This document shows, in pieces, positions 9,217 to 19,219 of a stretch of 37,125 nt of DNA (position 1 is the first letter of the stretch; each line of letters begins with the position of its first letter). Position numbers and translations under genes: made by a program. The notes beneath the pieces were generated by a model. It had not been told where the DNA came from. It saw only the letters and a program-made list of their open reading frames with translations, and made no database searches. The DNA is from Tritrichomonas foetus (Eukaryota > Parabasalia > Tritrichomonadida > Tritrichomonadidae), in NCBI GenBank assembly GCA_001839685.1, contig MLAK01001029.1, positions 1 to 37,125 on the forward strand. Direction: 5' to 3'.

Positions 9217-10238
9217 TGATAACGATTTTTTTATTTATTCACAGAATGACATGTGAAATAAAAAAATGGATAAAATTGCATGGCAGATTAATTTACTGAT
9301 CTCTTCAGATATTACCGATAAAAAGAGATTATATTAGACTGATTAAAATGTAATATGTAAGTATTAATTTGGATGTTTCTGTTAGAAAAACAGTGGATTT
9401 CATTTTGATGAAAACTATCTTGTGATTAATAAGGAAATAGAACTATAAATATATATATATTGAAAAGTAGCATATAATTATCGTCAATGATTGTTTTTCT
9501 ATTTTGTTTTCAACGACATCACTCCAATAGCACAAAAAAAAAAAAAAACGATTGAACGAAAATTTTTGAGAGATAAAATCATACCAAATTATTTTTAAAT
9601 ACTTTATAATTTATCGAGATTTCAATATAATTGTTTTCATCATCAAAATAGGTTTCATTCGTGATTTATGGAAATAACTAATGTACATAAAAGAACCACC
9701 TTAAAAAAATGCATTGGCTTTGAATTTAATTGAAAATTTGAATGTAGTATAGCTGAATAAAGACCAGCCATCATTCAAAATCTTTCTGACAAACTCTTAT
9801 TCAATATATAGTCCAAAATAATTTATTGAATATATGTTTGTTCATTCATTATTTGATTTTAGAATCTTAATTTCATCATCAATTCCACATATTTTGTTAA
9901 TTAAATGAAAAATAACATAAAACAAGTAATATACAAATCTATATCAAATATAATAAACGCTAAAGCATTTATCAGTTGGGAAAATGTTGAAACTTTTCTT
10001 TTCTCAGAAAAGAAATTATTCTGAAATATATTTATTTTTTGAAAATTACAATGTGTATAATATTCAATATATAACAAATATAAATTCAATGGGTCATTAC
10101 CAAAAATAATATTTCTTGAATCAATTGATTGCCGTTTCTTTCAAAATCCTCTCGTTGAACTTCAAATCAAATTGAATACTTTTTCATTTCAAATCCAATA
10201 AGAATAAAAAATCGAAATTTGAAGACAAAATCAGATTT
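9217..10238. other. Divergent intergenic region
   Basis: This spacer lies between two divergent genes, the CH-like gene (-) and the phosphatase gene (+). It contains a long A-run near 9534-9548 and an alternating AT run near 9449-9460, both ordinary in AT-rich DNA. A 62-codon reverse frame at 9901-10089 has low-complexity composition and is not credible. A TCATT initiator-like site lies on the minus strand about 30 bases before the 9216 ATG. Confidence 0.5.
10175..10190 (+). promoter_or_regulatory. Candidate core promoter motif (TACTTTTTCA)
   Basis: The A of ACTTTTTCA lies 61 bases before the ATG at 10239, almost the same distance as in the ankyrin gene (63) and the UDP-glucose pyrophosphorylase gene (60). 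Function is inferred from recurrence and spacing. Confidence 0.3.
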
Positions 10239-10886
10239 ATGGAAAACATTTCACGCCTCATAAATGAAAATCAAAAGCAACTCAACGAAATGGGCACAAT
10301 AGATTCTGAAGAATGGATAGTTTCATCCTTCCTTTCATCACAAGATTCACAACCAACTCTTGTCCTCGATCTCGATGAAACATTAATTTTTTGCGCTTCA
10401 GTGAAACCACGTGGCCAATCACTTCCAATCAAGGTTGGGCGGCGTAGAGTATATATTCAGCCGAGGCCAGGTCTTCAGCCTTTTTTAGCTGAAGTTTCAA
10501 AATATTACGATATATTTTTTTTCACCGCATCAAAATGTAACTATGCCAATAAAATCATTGATGCTATTTGGCCCAATACACCAAGAAGCCACCGATTTTT
10601 CCGAGACAGTTGTAAAAGTGAAAATGGATATCTTGTGAAAGATCTTTCAGTCATTAATCGTCAGCTCAGTTTTGTTTTACTTGTTGATGATATTGAAGGG
10701 TCTGCCCTTTTGCAGCCCAACAATCTGATTCGAATATCCCCATTTTATGGTGACATGAATGATAACGTTCTTCTTGAGCAGCTTCTACCTTTATTGAAGA
10801 ATGCTGCACTTGAAAGGGATATTGTACGTGCAGTTCAACAAAAAATAAGCCAAAGTTTTCCTTCTGAACTTTTCATTTCTCGATGA
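10239..10886 (+). CDS. FCP1/SCP-type (NIF-like) HAD phosphatase
   Basis: This 215-residue protein is a compact member of the DxDx(T/V) phosphatases that act on phosphoserine, classically on the RNA polymerase II C-terminal domain or on lipin-type substrates. Visible landmarks are the nucleophile motif LVLDLDETL (Asp44, acid/base Asp46), the insert VYIQPRPGLQPFLAEVSKYY, FFFTAS (Thr96), a conserved Lys (GYLVKDLS, Lys134) and a late VDD pair (Asp150/Asp151) for Mg2+. The length fits a stand-alone SCP/CTDSP-like enzyme with no BRCT domain or membrane segment. The usual Ser-Pro after the last Asp pair is replaced by IEGS. The true substrate in this organism is unknown. Confidence 0.9.
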   Translation: MENISRLINENQKQLNEMGTIDSEEWIVSSFLSSQDSQPTLVLDLDETLIFCASVKPRGQSLPIKVGRRRVYIQPRPGLQPFLAEVSKYYDIFFFTASKCNYANKIIDAIWPNTPRSHRFFRDSCKSENGYLVKDLSVINRQLSFVLLVDDIEGSALLQPNNLIRISPFYGDMNDNVLLEQLLPLLKNAALERDIVRAVQQKISQSFPSELFISR

Positions 10887-12133
10887 TGAATTCCCATCTC
10901 TTCTAAGATTTGTATTTATGTCATTTTCTATGCAATTATTACCTATGTTTGTTTTTTATAAAGTGCCTCTACCTTTCTATTCACTCTTTTGGTCAATTCG
11001 CAATCTATAGTCGATTTGTTATTTGTTTTTTTAACTTTAACAAACAATTTCCGAGGTTTATATTTTAAATTATATCTATTCTATTGATATAGAAGAGATC
11101 TTTGCTGGATATCAAAATGGTAATTTGCATAATCGAGTTAAATCCACCTCCTCTCTTTATCTTGAAAAATTATCGAATCTTTTCCTAATTTCTCTTAATT
11201 GAACAGGAAATCATTGTGGATCGATGGATTGAAGTTGAGAATATATCAATTTGTATAGAAATGCGATGATTATTTCAAAGTGTCAGAAGTTACACAAAAT
11301 TTGAATATGTTACATTGATTTTGAATAAGCAGATAAAATTTTTGAAATACTTGAGCAAATTATAGAATGAAGTGCCTCTATAATTTTATTTTCGTAATTC
11401 ATTTATTCATATACTAGAAATTACTAAGAGGCCTATCCAATTAGATTATTGGAAGGATGGATATTCTTAGCTTGATGTTGTTCATTCCCCCGAATTAATA
11501 GGGAAAGGAAGTGCAAAATAAATTTAATCGATCTTTCATTCAATTGATTTTATTTTCAATATGGTTTAATGGCGTGTTATCAATATTGTTTAGTTTCGAG
11601 AAGAAGACAGCACCGATTATTAAACAACTACAAATCTTTGATAATTTGAGCAATTCGCGTTTTTAATCTCATCATGTGAAAGAACCGATTGGAACCCATT
11701 GAAATTCAACCATTTATTTCTATAGCACTTTTCAAATAATTGATGGATAGGTCCTGATTGAAATAATCTTAAAAAACTAGAATATGATATCTAATACGTT
11801 TGCTTTATTGGATATATTCATATGTGACAATCTTCAGAAAAAAAAAATCTGTCTCGTTCAAATGAAAAGATACATTTTCAATTGCTTTCTGGATTTTTTC
11901 TTTTCAATTTCTGTGTCCCCAGAAAAATTCAAAGGATCGGATTTTATAGAAATCCATTCTTTCAACAATTATTTTTAATTCAACATGTAATAATATCATG
12001 GCATAGGTGCTTTTGACTTCTGATTCGATATATTCAGAGAAAATTTCTGTATCAGAAATTGATTGAAATTTTTCAAGTATTATTAGAAAATTTTCTAAAG
12101 ATAAGAAATGATATTTTTGAGTTAATATTATTA
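10887..12133. other. Intergenic region, no gene seen
   Basis: Over 1.2 kb of AT-rich DNA lies between the phosphatase and the first Myb gene. The only structure I notice is a short direct repeat, AAGTGCCTCTA, near 10960 and 11370. A 64-codon forward frame at 11784-11978 has hydrophobic, low-complexity composition and no recognisable family, so I do not call it a gene. Confidence 0.5.
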
Positions 12134-12811
12134 ATGATGGAGTCTCTTTTCTTCTTCAACAATCCAAACTATTCGTTGTTGCCTCTCACTAAAAACCAGA
12201 GGAAGAAATTCACTCCCGAAGAGGATGAAAAACTTCGAATGCTTGTTGAAAAGCAAGGTGCTCAAAAATGGGATAACATTGCACGTGAAATGCCTGGAAG
12301 AACAGGTCGTCAGTGCAGGGATAGATACAAGAATTATCTGATTCCTGGATACTTTAATGGGCAGTGGAGTGCGGAAGAAGACAATTTGTTACGAACAAAA
12401 TTTCTTGAATTTGGGAGCCAATGGTCAAAACTAACAAAGTTCTTTAATAATCGAAGTGCTAATGCTTTGAAAAACCGATGGAATTACTTTGTGTCAAGAC
12501 AGGGTTCAAATGAAATGGTTGCTAGATCCAATATTTCTTGTTTATCTTCACCTGAAAAGGTTGAAATGAGCGAGACATTCATTGGTGAAAAGGGAGCGGA
12601 AAGTGAAAGAAACAAAAAAAGTCGTGATACCGATAAAATCGATATCCCCCAAAATAAGAGTGATAAAAATCTCGAAAGTACCGATGTCTTGGAGTCTTAC
12701 TTCCCAGATTATGAGATTTTCGTCAACGGAAAAGAAGAAATGGAAATTCAGCTTTATTCAATGATGTCAATGAATTATGGCGAAATCGCAGAATATGAAC
12801 TCGGTTTTTAA
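12134..12811 (+). CDS. R2R3-type Myb DNA-binding protein
   Basis: The first in-frame ATG (12134) gives 225 residues. An upstream TTG-led extension is not needed. Two Myb repeats follow each other. R2 (about 24-72) has Phe26, Trp46 and Tyr65 at the three aromatic positions and ends IAREMPGRTGRQCRDRYKNY. R3 (about 76-121) has the full set Trp78, Trp97 and Trp116 and ends NNRSANALKNRWNYF. Trichomonads have a large set of such short R2R3 proteins that bind promoter elements, some close to the initiator. The C-terminal part is charged and probably disordered. The protein is likely a nuclear transcription regulator. Its targets cannot be told from sequence. A related, broken copy lies 2.3 kb downstream. 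Confidence 0.93.
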   Translation: MMESLFFFNNPNYSLLPLTKNQRKKFTPEEDEKLRMLVEKQGAQKWDNIAREMPGRTGRQCRDRYKNYLIPGYFNGQWSAEEDNLLRTKFLEFGSQWSKLTKFFNNRSANALKNRWNYFVSRQGSNEMVARSNISCLSSPEKVEMSETFIGEKGAESERNKKSRDTDKIDIPQNKSDKNLESTDVLESYFPDYEIFVNGKEEMEIQLYSMMSMNYGEIAEYELGF

Positions 12812-13711
12812 CCGAAATTAACTTAATAATCAATATATTAATAAACTAGATGACAACGGCCTCAATTTTCTATTTTGTAATATTTTGTCTAGAAAAAATA
12901 TATATGGTTTATAAAGCCAAATTAATGGCAAATATTGTGATTTCACTAAAAATAAATAAATATGTGACATGATCAAACTTTTGTGGTTTAAAAAATACGA
13001 AAATGAAAAGATTTCCGACGATATTAATCAAAGAAATTGTGACAAAATATGCTATTGTAAATGAAATTCTATAGCATTTCTTTCTAATTATGGAAAAAAA
13101 AGCATTATCCATATTATTTTCCTAATTTATTATTTTGATCATCATAATGAGAATATGGAATATTTTAATAAATATATGTAGGTTTATAAATAAATAAACG
13201 CTCATTTTTTCCTCTATCTGATTTTTTATATTTTTTTATCGGCTTGGAATTTCAGAACAAGGTTATTCGAAATAAAATGGTGTTAATAAGTCAATACAGA
13301 TGATTAAAATATACTGGAAAGAAATTAAGTCATCATTTGGAGATAATAATTCAATGCCTAAATTTGTGTGATTTTTGGTCTTTGAAATTCAAAAAATGAG
13401 GGAAAATTTCAAAGCTATAGAAATGATGCATATTTAAAAATTGAATGATCACTTAATTGAGCGAAAATTTTATTTGTTGTTTTATCTTATTTTGTCATGA
13501 TCTTTTTCATTTAATACTGCTTTAATAACATATTAAATACCATTTACAAAGTATCTACAGAATCACTTGAATATTACCCAGATTTAATAAACAAAGAATT
13601 TTTTCAAATTTTCTTGCCATAATAAAGTGATTAAATGATGATCATTTTTCCTGAACAATTTAGATAAATTCACCTGAAATATATTGCAAGATTGAATCTA
13701 TTTTTGTTTTC

Positions 13712-13930
13712 TTACATTTTCACTTTTCTTTTTTGGGCTTGGAACGCGGTTTTGACCATTTTATATCTCTGATATTCACAAATATGCGCTTTCCAGTGGT
13801 TTTTCAAGGATAATAATTTGATCGTTCCATAATGATGATATTCTGTCTTACCGTGAGTTTCAAGAACTTGATTAAAAGATAATATTTTTGTAAAAAATCC
13901 CACTTTATGAATACTTCCAATATCCTTCAT
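13712..13930 (-). CDS. Possible small protein, unknown
   Basis: A 72-residue ATG-initiated frame. Its composition is more protein-like than the neighbouring short frames: it has His, Tyr, Gln, Thr and Gly in good proportion, a Trp, codons such as GCG, ACC and GCC that are rare in local intergenic DNA, and a Lys-rich tail (QAQKRKVKM). It starts about 30 bases from the left end of the MITE-like element and runs away from it, so it could be part of a mobile element or simply a small gene. No family is recognised. Chance remains a fair explanation. Confidence 0.3.
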   Translation of the reverse strand: MKDIGSIHKVGFFTKILSFNQVLETHGKTEYHHYGTIKLLSLKNHWKAHICEYQRYKMVKTAFQAQKRKVKM

Positions 13931-13962
13931 AAAAATTATTCATCATTATTATATTGACGTCA

Positions 13963-14306
13963 GTCAGTCAGTTATATTTTTGGTGAATTCATTATATCAA
14001 GCGCAGAGAGATCGAAAGAACTCACCAAAATGGTGAATGGTAGCTCCGAGGAACCCATTACCCCTCTCATAAATGTTATCCAAAATATTATCATAAATAA
14101 GGTCATTTTCTATACTCAGAAATCTTTTTCATTTTCAATGATCTCAAATCATGATGAAATTGATTATATCTAATGATTTAAAGTGATTAAATATTGTTTA
14201 TTAAATCAATGAAGGTGTGTAATGGTTATGTGGTTGTGTTTCTTTCATTACGAGGAGTATTAAACTCACAGGACAACAGAACTAACCAAAAATATAACTG
14301 ACTGAC
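13963..14306. mobile_element. MITE-like element with 22-bp inverted ends
   Basis: A perfect 22-bp inverted repeat (beginning GTCAGTCAGTTATATTTTTG at 13963-13984, complement at 14285-14306) encloses about 300 bases with no coding capacity. Pairing continues weakly inward. A smaller palindrome CACCAAAATGGTG lies inside at 14022-14034. The left end has an extra GTCA repeat next to TGACGTCA. I cannot see a clear target-site duplication. Size and structure fit a non-autonomous DNA transposon, and the superfamily is not assignable from this. Confidence 0.55.
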
Positions 14307-15129
14307 ATCCAATGTAATCGATGATTAAATGGCAGAAAGTTATCAACTTCCAATATGCATATTTCTAACTTTATGAAACCATGAAAAACATCAAAAAAAT
14401 ATTTTTCCATCATGAGCATTTTAGTTTTCCATTTAATTGTGTCATCAGATTAGGAAAGTAAACATAAACTGATAATTTGGTATGTAGAATTGCAAGAACT
14501 ATCTCAATGATGCATTAGTTTGACTCCGAAAATTGTGCTTCATAGAAAACATTAATAGCCAACCACATTTGAGGGAAATATCACATCATTGAAATTTTGA
14601 TGATATCAAAATGACTCAATTCTTACAGCAGAATCTCACTTCGGATGAGATGAAATGATATGACTCCGTTTAGCTTTTTTATTTCGAATTCTTTCTCATA
14701 ATATTTTCTCACATTTACTCATAAACAACCAATCATCATATTAAGGCAAAAATAACATGTTCTTTCGAATCAATCATGCGTTTATTTTACATTGAAAAGT
14801 CAAATGATAACTATATATAAACGGAACTTATCACAAATGTGCGTTTAAACCGAATTCTGTAATATTGTTCACATCATCAATGATTTTTTCCTAACAATTA
14901 ACATTAGATTTGTCTTATGTATAATAATGTGTCGGGAAAACATTATCTTTTTTAGAAGAAAATTGAAATTTTTCATGGATCTTCTAACGAAAACTATCAG
15001 AAATTCGTTTTCCAAACTATTCAAAGCTAATTTAAAAATAACGAACGCTATTAACCCAATCAATTAATTCACAATTCAGTCTATACATTGAAAAATGTTT
15101 TCTATATCATCTCATCTTTATTAAGAAAG

Positions 15130-15861
15130 ATGCAAGATTCATCGAGCTTTGACAATTCTAATTCTCAATGTTCAAATGAAGCAAATTCACAATTATCGAC
15201 AAAACCCAGAAGACCAAGGCGTCTATTCACAAGAGATGAAGATCATTTATTATTGAAACTTGTTGATAAGTCTATTCCACATGATTGGTCCATTATTGCT
15301 GAGCAAATGCCTGGAAGATCAACTAGACAATGTAAAGAAAGGTATTTTACATACCTTTGCCCATCAGTTAATTAAAGTCCTTGGACACCCAAAGAAGATC
15401 ATTTACTTTTACAAAAAGTAAATGAATTAGGAAAAAGATGGTCTGCAATATCGCGTTATTTTGATGGAAGAACTGCAAACTCAATAAAAAATAGGTACCA
15501 CCTTCATATTCGTTGCAATCATGCATATGAATCACATCATAATGATATCACAGGAATCATGTCTGTCGAAGGTGATTTGAAAAGTACTTTAAAGACTAAT
15601 AGTACGAATGACCAAATTTGGAATGAGAATGGAAATAATGGATATGATAACGTTAACAATATTATGGAAAGTAATCGATACAATTGTGGTTCAGATATTC
15701 ATTGCATAAATGAGTGTAATGAAGTATTTAGCTTAGGATGTATCATTACTGGGACTAACATAGCATCACCACCACCAATGCATCTTCCCCCTTTGATTCT
15801 TTCGGATGCCAAATTAAAAGGAGGAAAAATCACACTTCCACCTCTACTTCTTAGCATGTAA
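15130..15861 (+). pseudogene. R2R3 Myb gene split by an in-frame stop
   Basis: From the ATG at 15130 the frame gives 81 residues: a Ser/Asn-rich leader, then a complete first Myb repeat (FTRDEDHLLLKL ... HDWSIIAEQMPGRSTRQCKE) ending CPSVN. A TAA at 15373-15375 follows. Without any shift, the same frame continues with the second repeat (SPWTPKEDHLLLQKVNELGK, then RWSAISRYFDGRTANSIKNR) and a long tail to a TAA at 15859-15861. One base change would explain the break. Either the gene is newly dead, the stop is read through, or only a single-repeat protein is made. A separate ATG at 15559 lies after the second repeat and so would not rescue DNA binding. Related to the intact Myb at 12134. Confidence 0.85.
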
Positions 15862-15928
15862 ACATATGATAATCAGTATTTGATTCTCTAATAATTTTTT
15901 TTTATTCACATTATCACAAATGCTCAAC

Positions 15929-16040
15929 ATAACAAGAAAATAAACATAACAAGAAAATAAACATAACAAGAAAATAAACATAACAAGAAAATAAACATAA
16001 CAAGAAAATAAACATAACAAGAAAATAAACATAACAAGAA
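15929..16040. repeat. 17-bp minisatellite, about 6.6 copies
   Basis: Six exact copies of ATAACAAGAAAATAAAC run head to tail from 15929 to 16030, then a 10-base partial copy to 16040. Because 17 is not a multiple of three and the unit has no stop on the minus strand, it generates several spurious reverse open frames. It lies between the tail of the broken Myb gene and the 3' end of the kinase gene, starting 42 bases after the kinase stop on the kinase strand. There the unit reads T-rich (GTTTATTTTCTTGTTAT). Confidence 0.97.
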
Positions 16041-16081
16041 TATTGATCGTAAGTGTTCAAACTTTAATATACATATAACAT

Positions 16082-17005
16082 TTAGATGCATTGAAGAGAT
16101 TTCCTTCTGCTTTTCTTTATTAAACAACTGGCGCCTTGTTTAAATATTCTTGTGTTTTTAAAAAGTGCATCAGCAGTACTTACCTTTTGTAGCTGTCGTT
16201 GTGGTTTATATTTGCATAAAATTGAACTCTGAATTAATTCTTTTGAAGTTGGTCTATTGTATGGATTCAAAGACAGACACTTCATTATTAATCCAACTAG
16301 CAAACTTGGCATTGTTTGTGGAAATTTGATATGACAACGCTTAATCATTTCAATGATTTCTTTATCTGATGAGCATTCGTTTCCCCAGGGCAAAAAGCCA
16401 TTTATGGTTGAATACATTATTACCCCAAATGACCATATATCACAGAATCTTGGATCAGCACAGTCAGATTTGAGCATCTCTGGTGCAATATAATATAAAG
16501 TTCCCATTATGTCTTTACATTTTGAAAAATGTGAAACTTCTTCGCAACATCCGAAATCCGCAATTTTGGCAACATAATTGGAATCAATAAAAACATTCTC
16601 TGGTTTTAAATCTAGATGTGCAATACCTTTGCTGTGAATATAATCCAATCCTTGAGCTATTTGAGAGAAGAATTCATAAAATAATCTTCCTTTCACATAA
16701 CCTTTCATAATTTGCTCGAAAAGATCTCCATTAGAACAATACTCTGTTAATATAGCAATATATTTATCAGTATAAATAACATCTTTTAATGCAACAACAT
16801 TTTCATGTCTGAGAAAAGCGTGAATTCTGATTTCATGTTCAAGATGTGTTAATATTGATTGGTCAATTTTGGACCTATCTACCACTTTGCATGCATATGA
16901 AACTCCATCCTTTAGGTCTTCAACAAGATAAACAGGAGATTGTCCACGATCAGATAGAACTCTGATACAAACATAATGAGCGATTTTTTCATTTTTGTGT
17001 AGCAT
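16082..17005 (-). CDS. Serine/threonine protein kinase, CAMK-like
   Basis: The ATG at 17005 gives 307 residues (an upstream TTG at 17011 is unlikely to start). The kinase domain spans about residues 10-263: YACKVV with Lys40, Glu58 in HEIR, catalytic HLDLKPENV with Asp132 and Asn137, DFG Asp150, GTLYYIAPEML, then DIWSFGVIMYSTINGFLPWG and a final RPTSKEL. This order is that of an active Ser/Thr kinase close to the CAMK/SNF1 group. Two oddities are visible. The glycine loop is weak (VLSDRGQSPVYLV lacks the first glycines), and the catalytic Arg of HRD is Leu131, so it is a non-RD kinase and may not need activation-loop phosphorylation. After the domain a short basic tail follows, with no regulatory domain. 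Its role is signalling, with substrate unknown. The stop reads TAAA. Confidence 0.93.
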   Translation of the reverse strand: MLHKNEKIAHYVCIRVLSDRGQSPVYLVEDLKDGVSYACKVVDRSKIDQSILTHLEHEIRIHAFLRHENVVALKDVIYTDKYIAILTEYCSNGDLFEQIMKGYVKGRLFYEFFSQIAQGLDYIHSKGIAHLDLKPENVFIDSNYVAKIADFGCCEEVSHFSKCKDIMGTLYYIAPEMLKSDCADPRFCDIWSFGVIMYSTINGFLPWGNECSSDKEIIEMIKRCHIKFPQTMPSLLVGLIMKCLSLNPYNRPTSKELIQSSILCKYKPQRQLQKVSTADALFKNTRIFKQGASCLIKKSRRKSLQCI

Positions 17006-17080
17006 TTGCAATTAATAAAATTCTTGCGAATAAATAATGTTTTTGAAGAACCAATATATTCAATGATGGTTCATATTTTG

Positions 17081-18190
17081 TATTAATAGATGTATACAAA
17101 CCAAATAGTCTTAACGTACGAAATCACTAAAATGATCCTTATCATCAGTATTACTTAATACCATCAGTCAAAAATCAAAACCCAAATAGCTAAAAGAATG
17201 ACGAAAATTTCCCTTATCGCAAACTTCGCAAATGGCCGAATTCAAAAATATTTCGAAAATGATTCTGAAGAAGCTATTGTTTCAGTTTTCGGGTGAACAG
17301 CTTTCAGTCAATTGTTAAATCTATTTTTTATAGTTATGAGCCATATTTATTCATAGTTTTGAAATTTTGCAACAATTAAACCGAAAAAAGAGCGATTTTG
17401 GAGAAAGCCTAAAAAAAAATTGTGAGAAGCTTTTTTTCCAAGAATCACAAAGATTATAATACTGCTTCCCATAATTCTATTTACACTTCTTCTATCGATT
17501 TTTAATTAAAAATCGCGAAAATTTTGATAGTTTTAACTCAGTGATGTTGAATTAATTCAATTTCCATTTGACAAATATGAATGTATTGAAATCTTTTCTG
17601 TCATAAAATTTTAGTATATGAAGAAAATAGACTGGCAGTCCTCAACAGCACATTCTCAAGCAGGGATACAGATACAACGATTGAAAGACCAAATCAAGAA
17701 AAATGGAATCCAATATGTTTTTTTCCAGACTCGATGCCAAGTGAATTTTCTGATGACTCGCCATTTAGATGGCAAAACATTCGTAATCTTCTCATTGATG
17801 CCTAAATTTTTTTTATTTATATCAAAATTATTAATATTTTTTTTATACTTCATTTTTGTATTTTGGAAAACATTATAATTTTCGATGGAGGGTCATATGA
17901 TAATAAAAAGCACGATTTATGATAAGAAATAATCAAGATATTAATGCTATAAAATCACTTTTTATCTCAATAATTCTCAGAAATTTCTGTGGGGTTTATT
18001 TTTTTCTCACAATTTTTTTTTGGATTTGGTTTTCTCTGTATCTTGATTTTTAAATTATAATATTTATATATTATTAATAGGATTACAATTAAATAATTTT
18101 TAGATGACAATAATATCAACAATTATTCATTTAGATCTCTCAATAGTCTTCTACATCTAGATCTAGTTAGTTTGTATACATCTATTAATA
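17081..18190. mobile_element. Inverted-repeat-bounded element, candidate DNA transposon remnant
   Basis: A perfect 21-bp inverted repeat (TATTAATAGATGTATACAAA plus C at 17081-17101, complement at 18170-18190) brackets 1.1 kb. Partial pairing extends a further ten bases inward. Both ends carry TTAA (17083-17086 and 18185-18188) and TA, so the ends are compatible with TTAA- or TA-targeting elements, though palindromic target sites cannot prove duplication. The interior carries a badly decayed forward gene. No transposase motif is recognised. An ordinary pseudogene caught between unrelated repeats is possible. Confidence 0.45.
17198..17805 (+). pseudogene. Decayed gene, product unknown
   Basis: Protein-like sequence appears in successive pieces. 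An ATG at 17198 opens 32 codons (with IANFANGRIQKYFENDSEEA). A shifted frame from 17293 continues (SIVKSIFYSYEPYLFIVLKF) with scattered stops. The same frame, after a stop-rich stretch, reads from about 17602 to a TAA at 17803-17805 with an unmistakably coding end (EKWNPICFFPDSMPSEF, DDSPFRWQNIRNLLIDA). One or more frameshifts and at least four stops break it. An intron cannot fully be excluded for the 17540-17610 part, which ends TTTTAG, but internal stops elsewhere argue for decay. I do not recognise the family. Confidence 0.5.
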
Positions 18191-19206
18191 GAAATATTCA
18201 TATTTTTTCAATTAATTGTTTTATTCATACATAGAAATTTTTATATTTCCTATTCACATCACACAAAACATCGACGTTGGAAAATTTGTAAACCTCACCA
18301 TATTCATAATGTCAAATTTTGTAATAATCTTTTTTTTACCTCAATACAATTTTGAAACCCTTTGTTATGTCCATAAAAGAATTGTTACAATTCCAATTCT
18401 GGATATACTAGTAGACAGCCAAAAAACCACGCATTTACTCTGTGTTGATTAAGAACCCTTCATTTATTTGAAAAAAATGAAAAATATTAAAATGCTCATT
18501 ATTAAATGCGGTTATTTTTGAGAAAGATATTGTTCAAAGTTACCTTATGAAATTCATAAAAATTAAGAGTCATTTGAAAAAGAAATTTGATAATGTGAAT
18601 CTACAATCATGAGGATTTTTATATGCCTTATTTTTATTAGGAAAAAATTGGAACAATGATTTTGTAAATCTATTGATGAACAAAGTCCGAAACTTTTCTA
18701 TCACATTGAATTAATATACTTGAGAAATGTTAGATGAAGATCAGCACTATTTTAAATGTGTTTTATTCATGAATGTATATACTTATCAATAATTAAATAT
18801 GATTACAGTATCTAAAAATATTCCAGAATGTGTGTGTCGATAAATAAAAAAAAAAAAATCAAGCTATTCGGAAACTATTCATTCAAAACAATGGAATACT
18901 CCCTTTAACCAAACAAAAATACTTCTCTTTTTTGGTTCTTTTTGAGAAGAGATGATCTACTTTGTTTGATTGCATTGAAAGCTACCTTCTGAAAAACATC
19001 GATTTTCAAAAAGTGAATTTAATTGAAGTTATACAATCTTTGAGTTAAATGAGAATCAGAAATCATATATGACATAATTAATAGCATAGTTCCTGAGGAA
19101 TTTAGATGCACACTGAAATAACAATAATAAATTCAATTTAATCAGGATAGAATTGATGTAGATTTGCAATGTGATGTAAATGATTCAAGTGATATTTTTT
19201 CTGTTC

Positions 19207-19219
19207 TCACTTTTTCAAT
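19207..19219 (+). promoter_or_regulatory. Candidate core promoter motif (TCACTTTTTCAA)
   Basis: This is the best match in the window to the trichomonad initiator TCA+1Py(T/A), here TCACT, and it also fits the YACTTTTT set. It lies 133 bases before the ATG at 19342, farther than the others, so either the leader is longer here or the site is incidental. Confidence 0.25.

Larger units (their letters stand above)
12812..15129. other. Large intergenic region between two Myb genes
   Basis: This 2.3-kb stretch holds a MITE-like element (13963-14306) and a possible small gene on the minus strand (13712-13930), both listed separately. A CRE-like palindrome TGACGTCA sits at 13955-13962, directly next to the left inverted repeat. 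The 67-codon reverse frame at 12909-13112 and the 64-codon reverse frame at 14869-15063 have the composition of random AT-rich sequence. I see no RNA gene. Confidence 0.5.

Noticed and set aside
9534..9548. Poly(A) run as a sign of a retroposed copy
   Set aside because: No target duplication or coding remnant lies next to it; A-runs are common in this DNA.
15929..16040. CRISPR-like array
   Set aside because: The units are directly adjacent with no spacers; this is a plain minisatellite in a eukaryotic genome.
15844..16127. Reverse open frames of repeated Phe/Leu/Val/Tyr/Cys residues
   Set aside because: They are translations of the 17-bp minisatellite, which has no stop codon in any minus frame.
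18216..18452. 78-codon forward frame
   Set aside because: It opens on TTG, the first ATG comes late, and no motif or promoter supports it.
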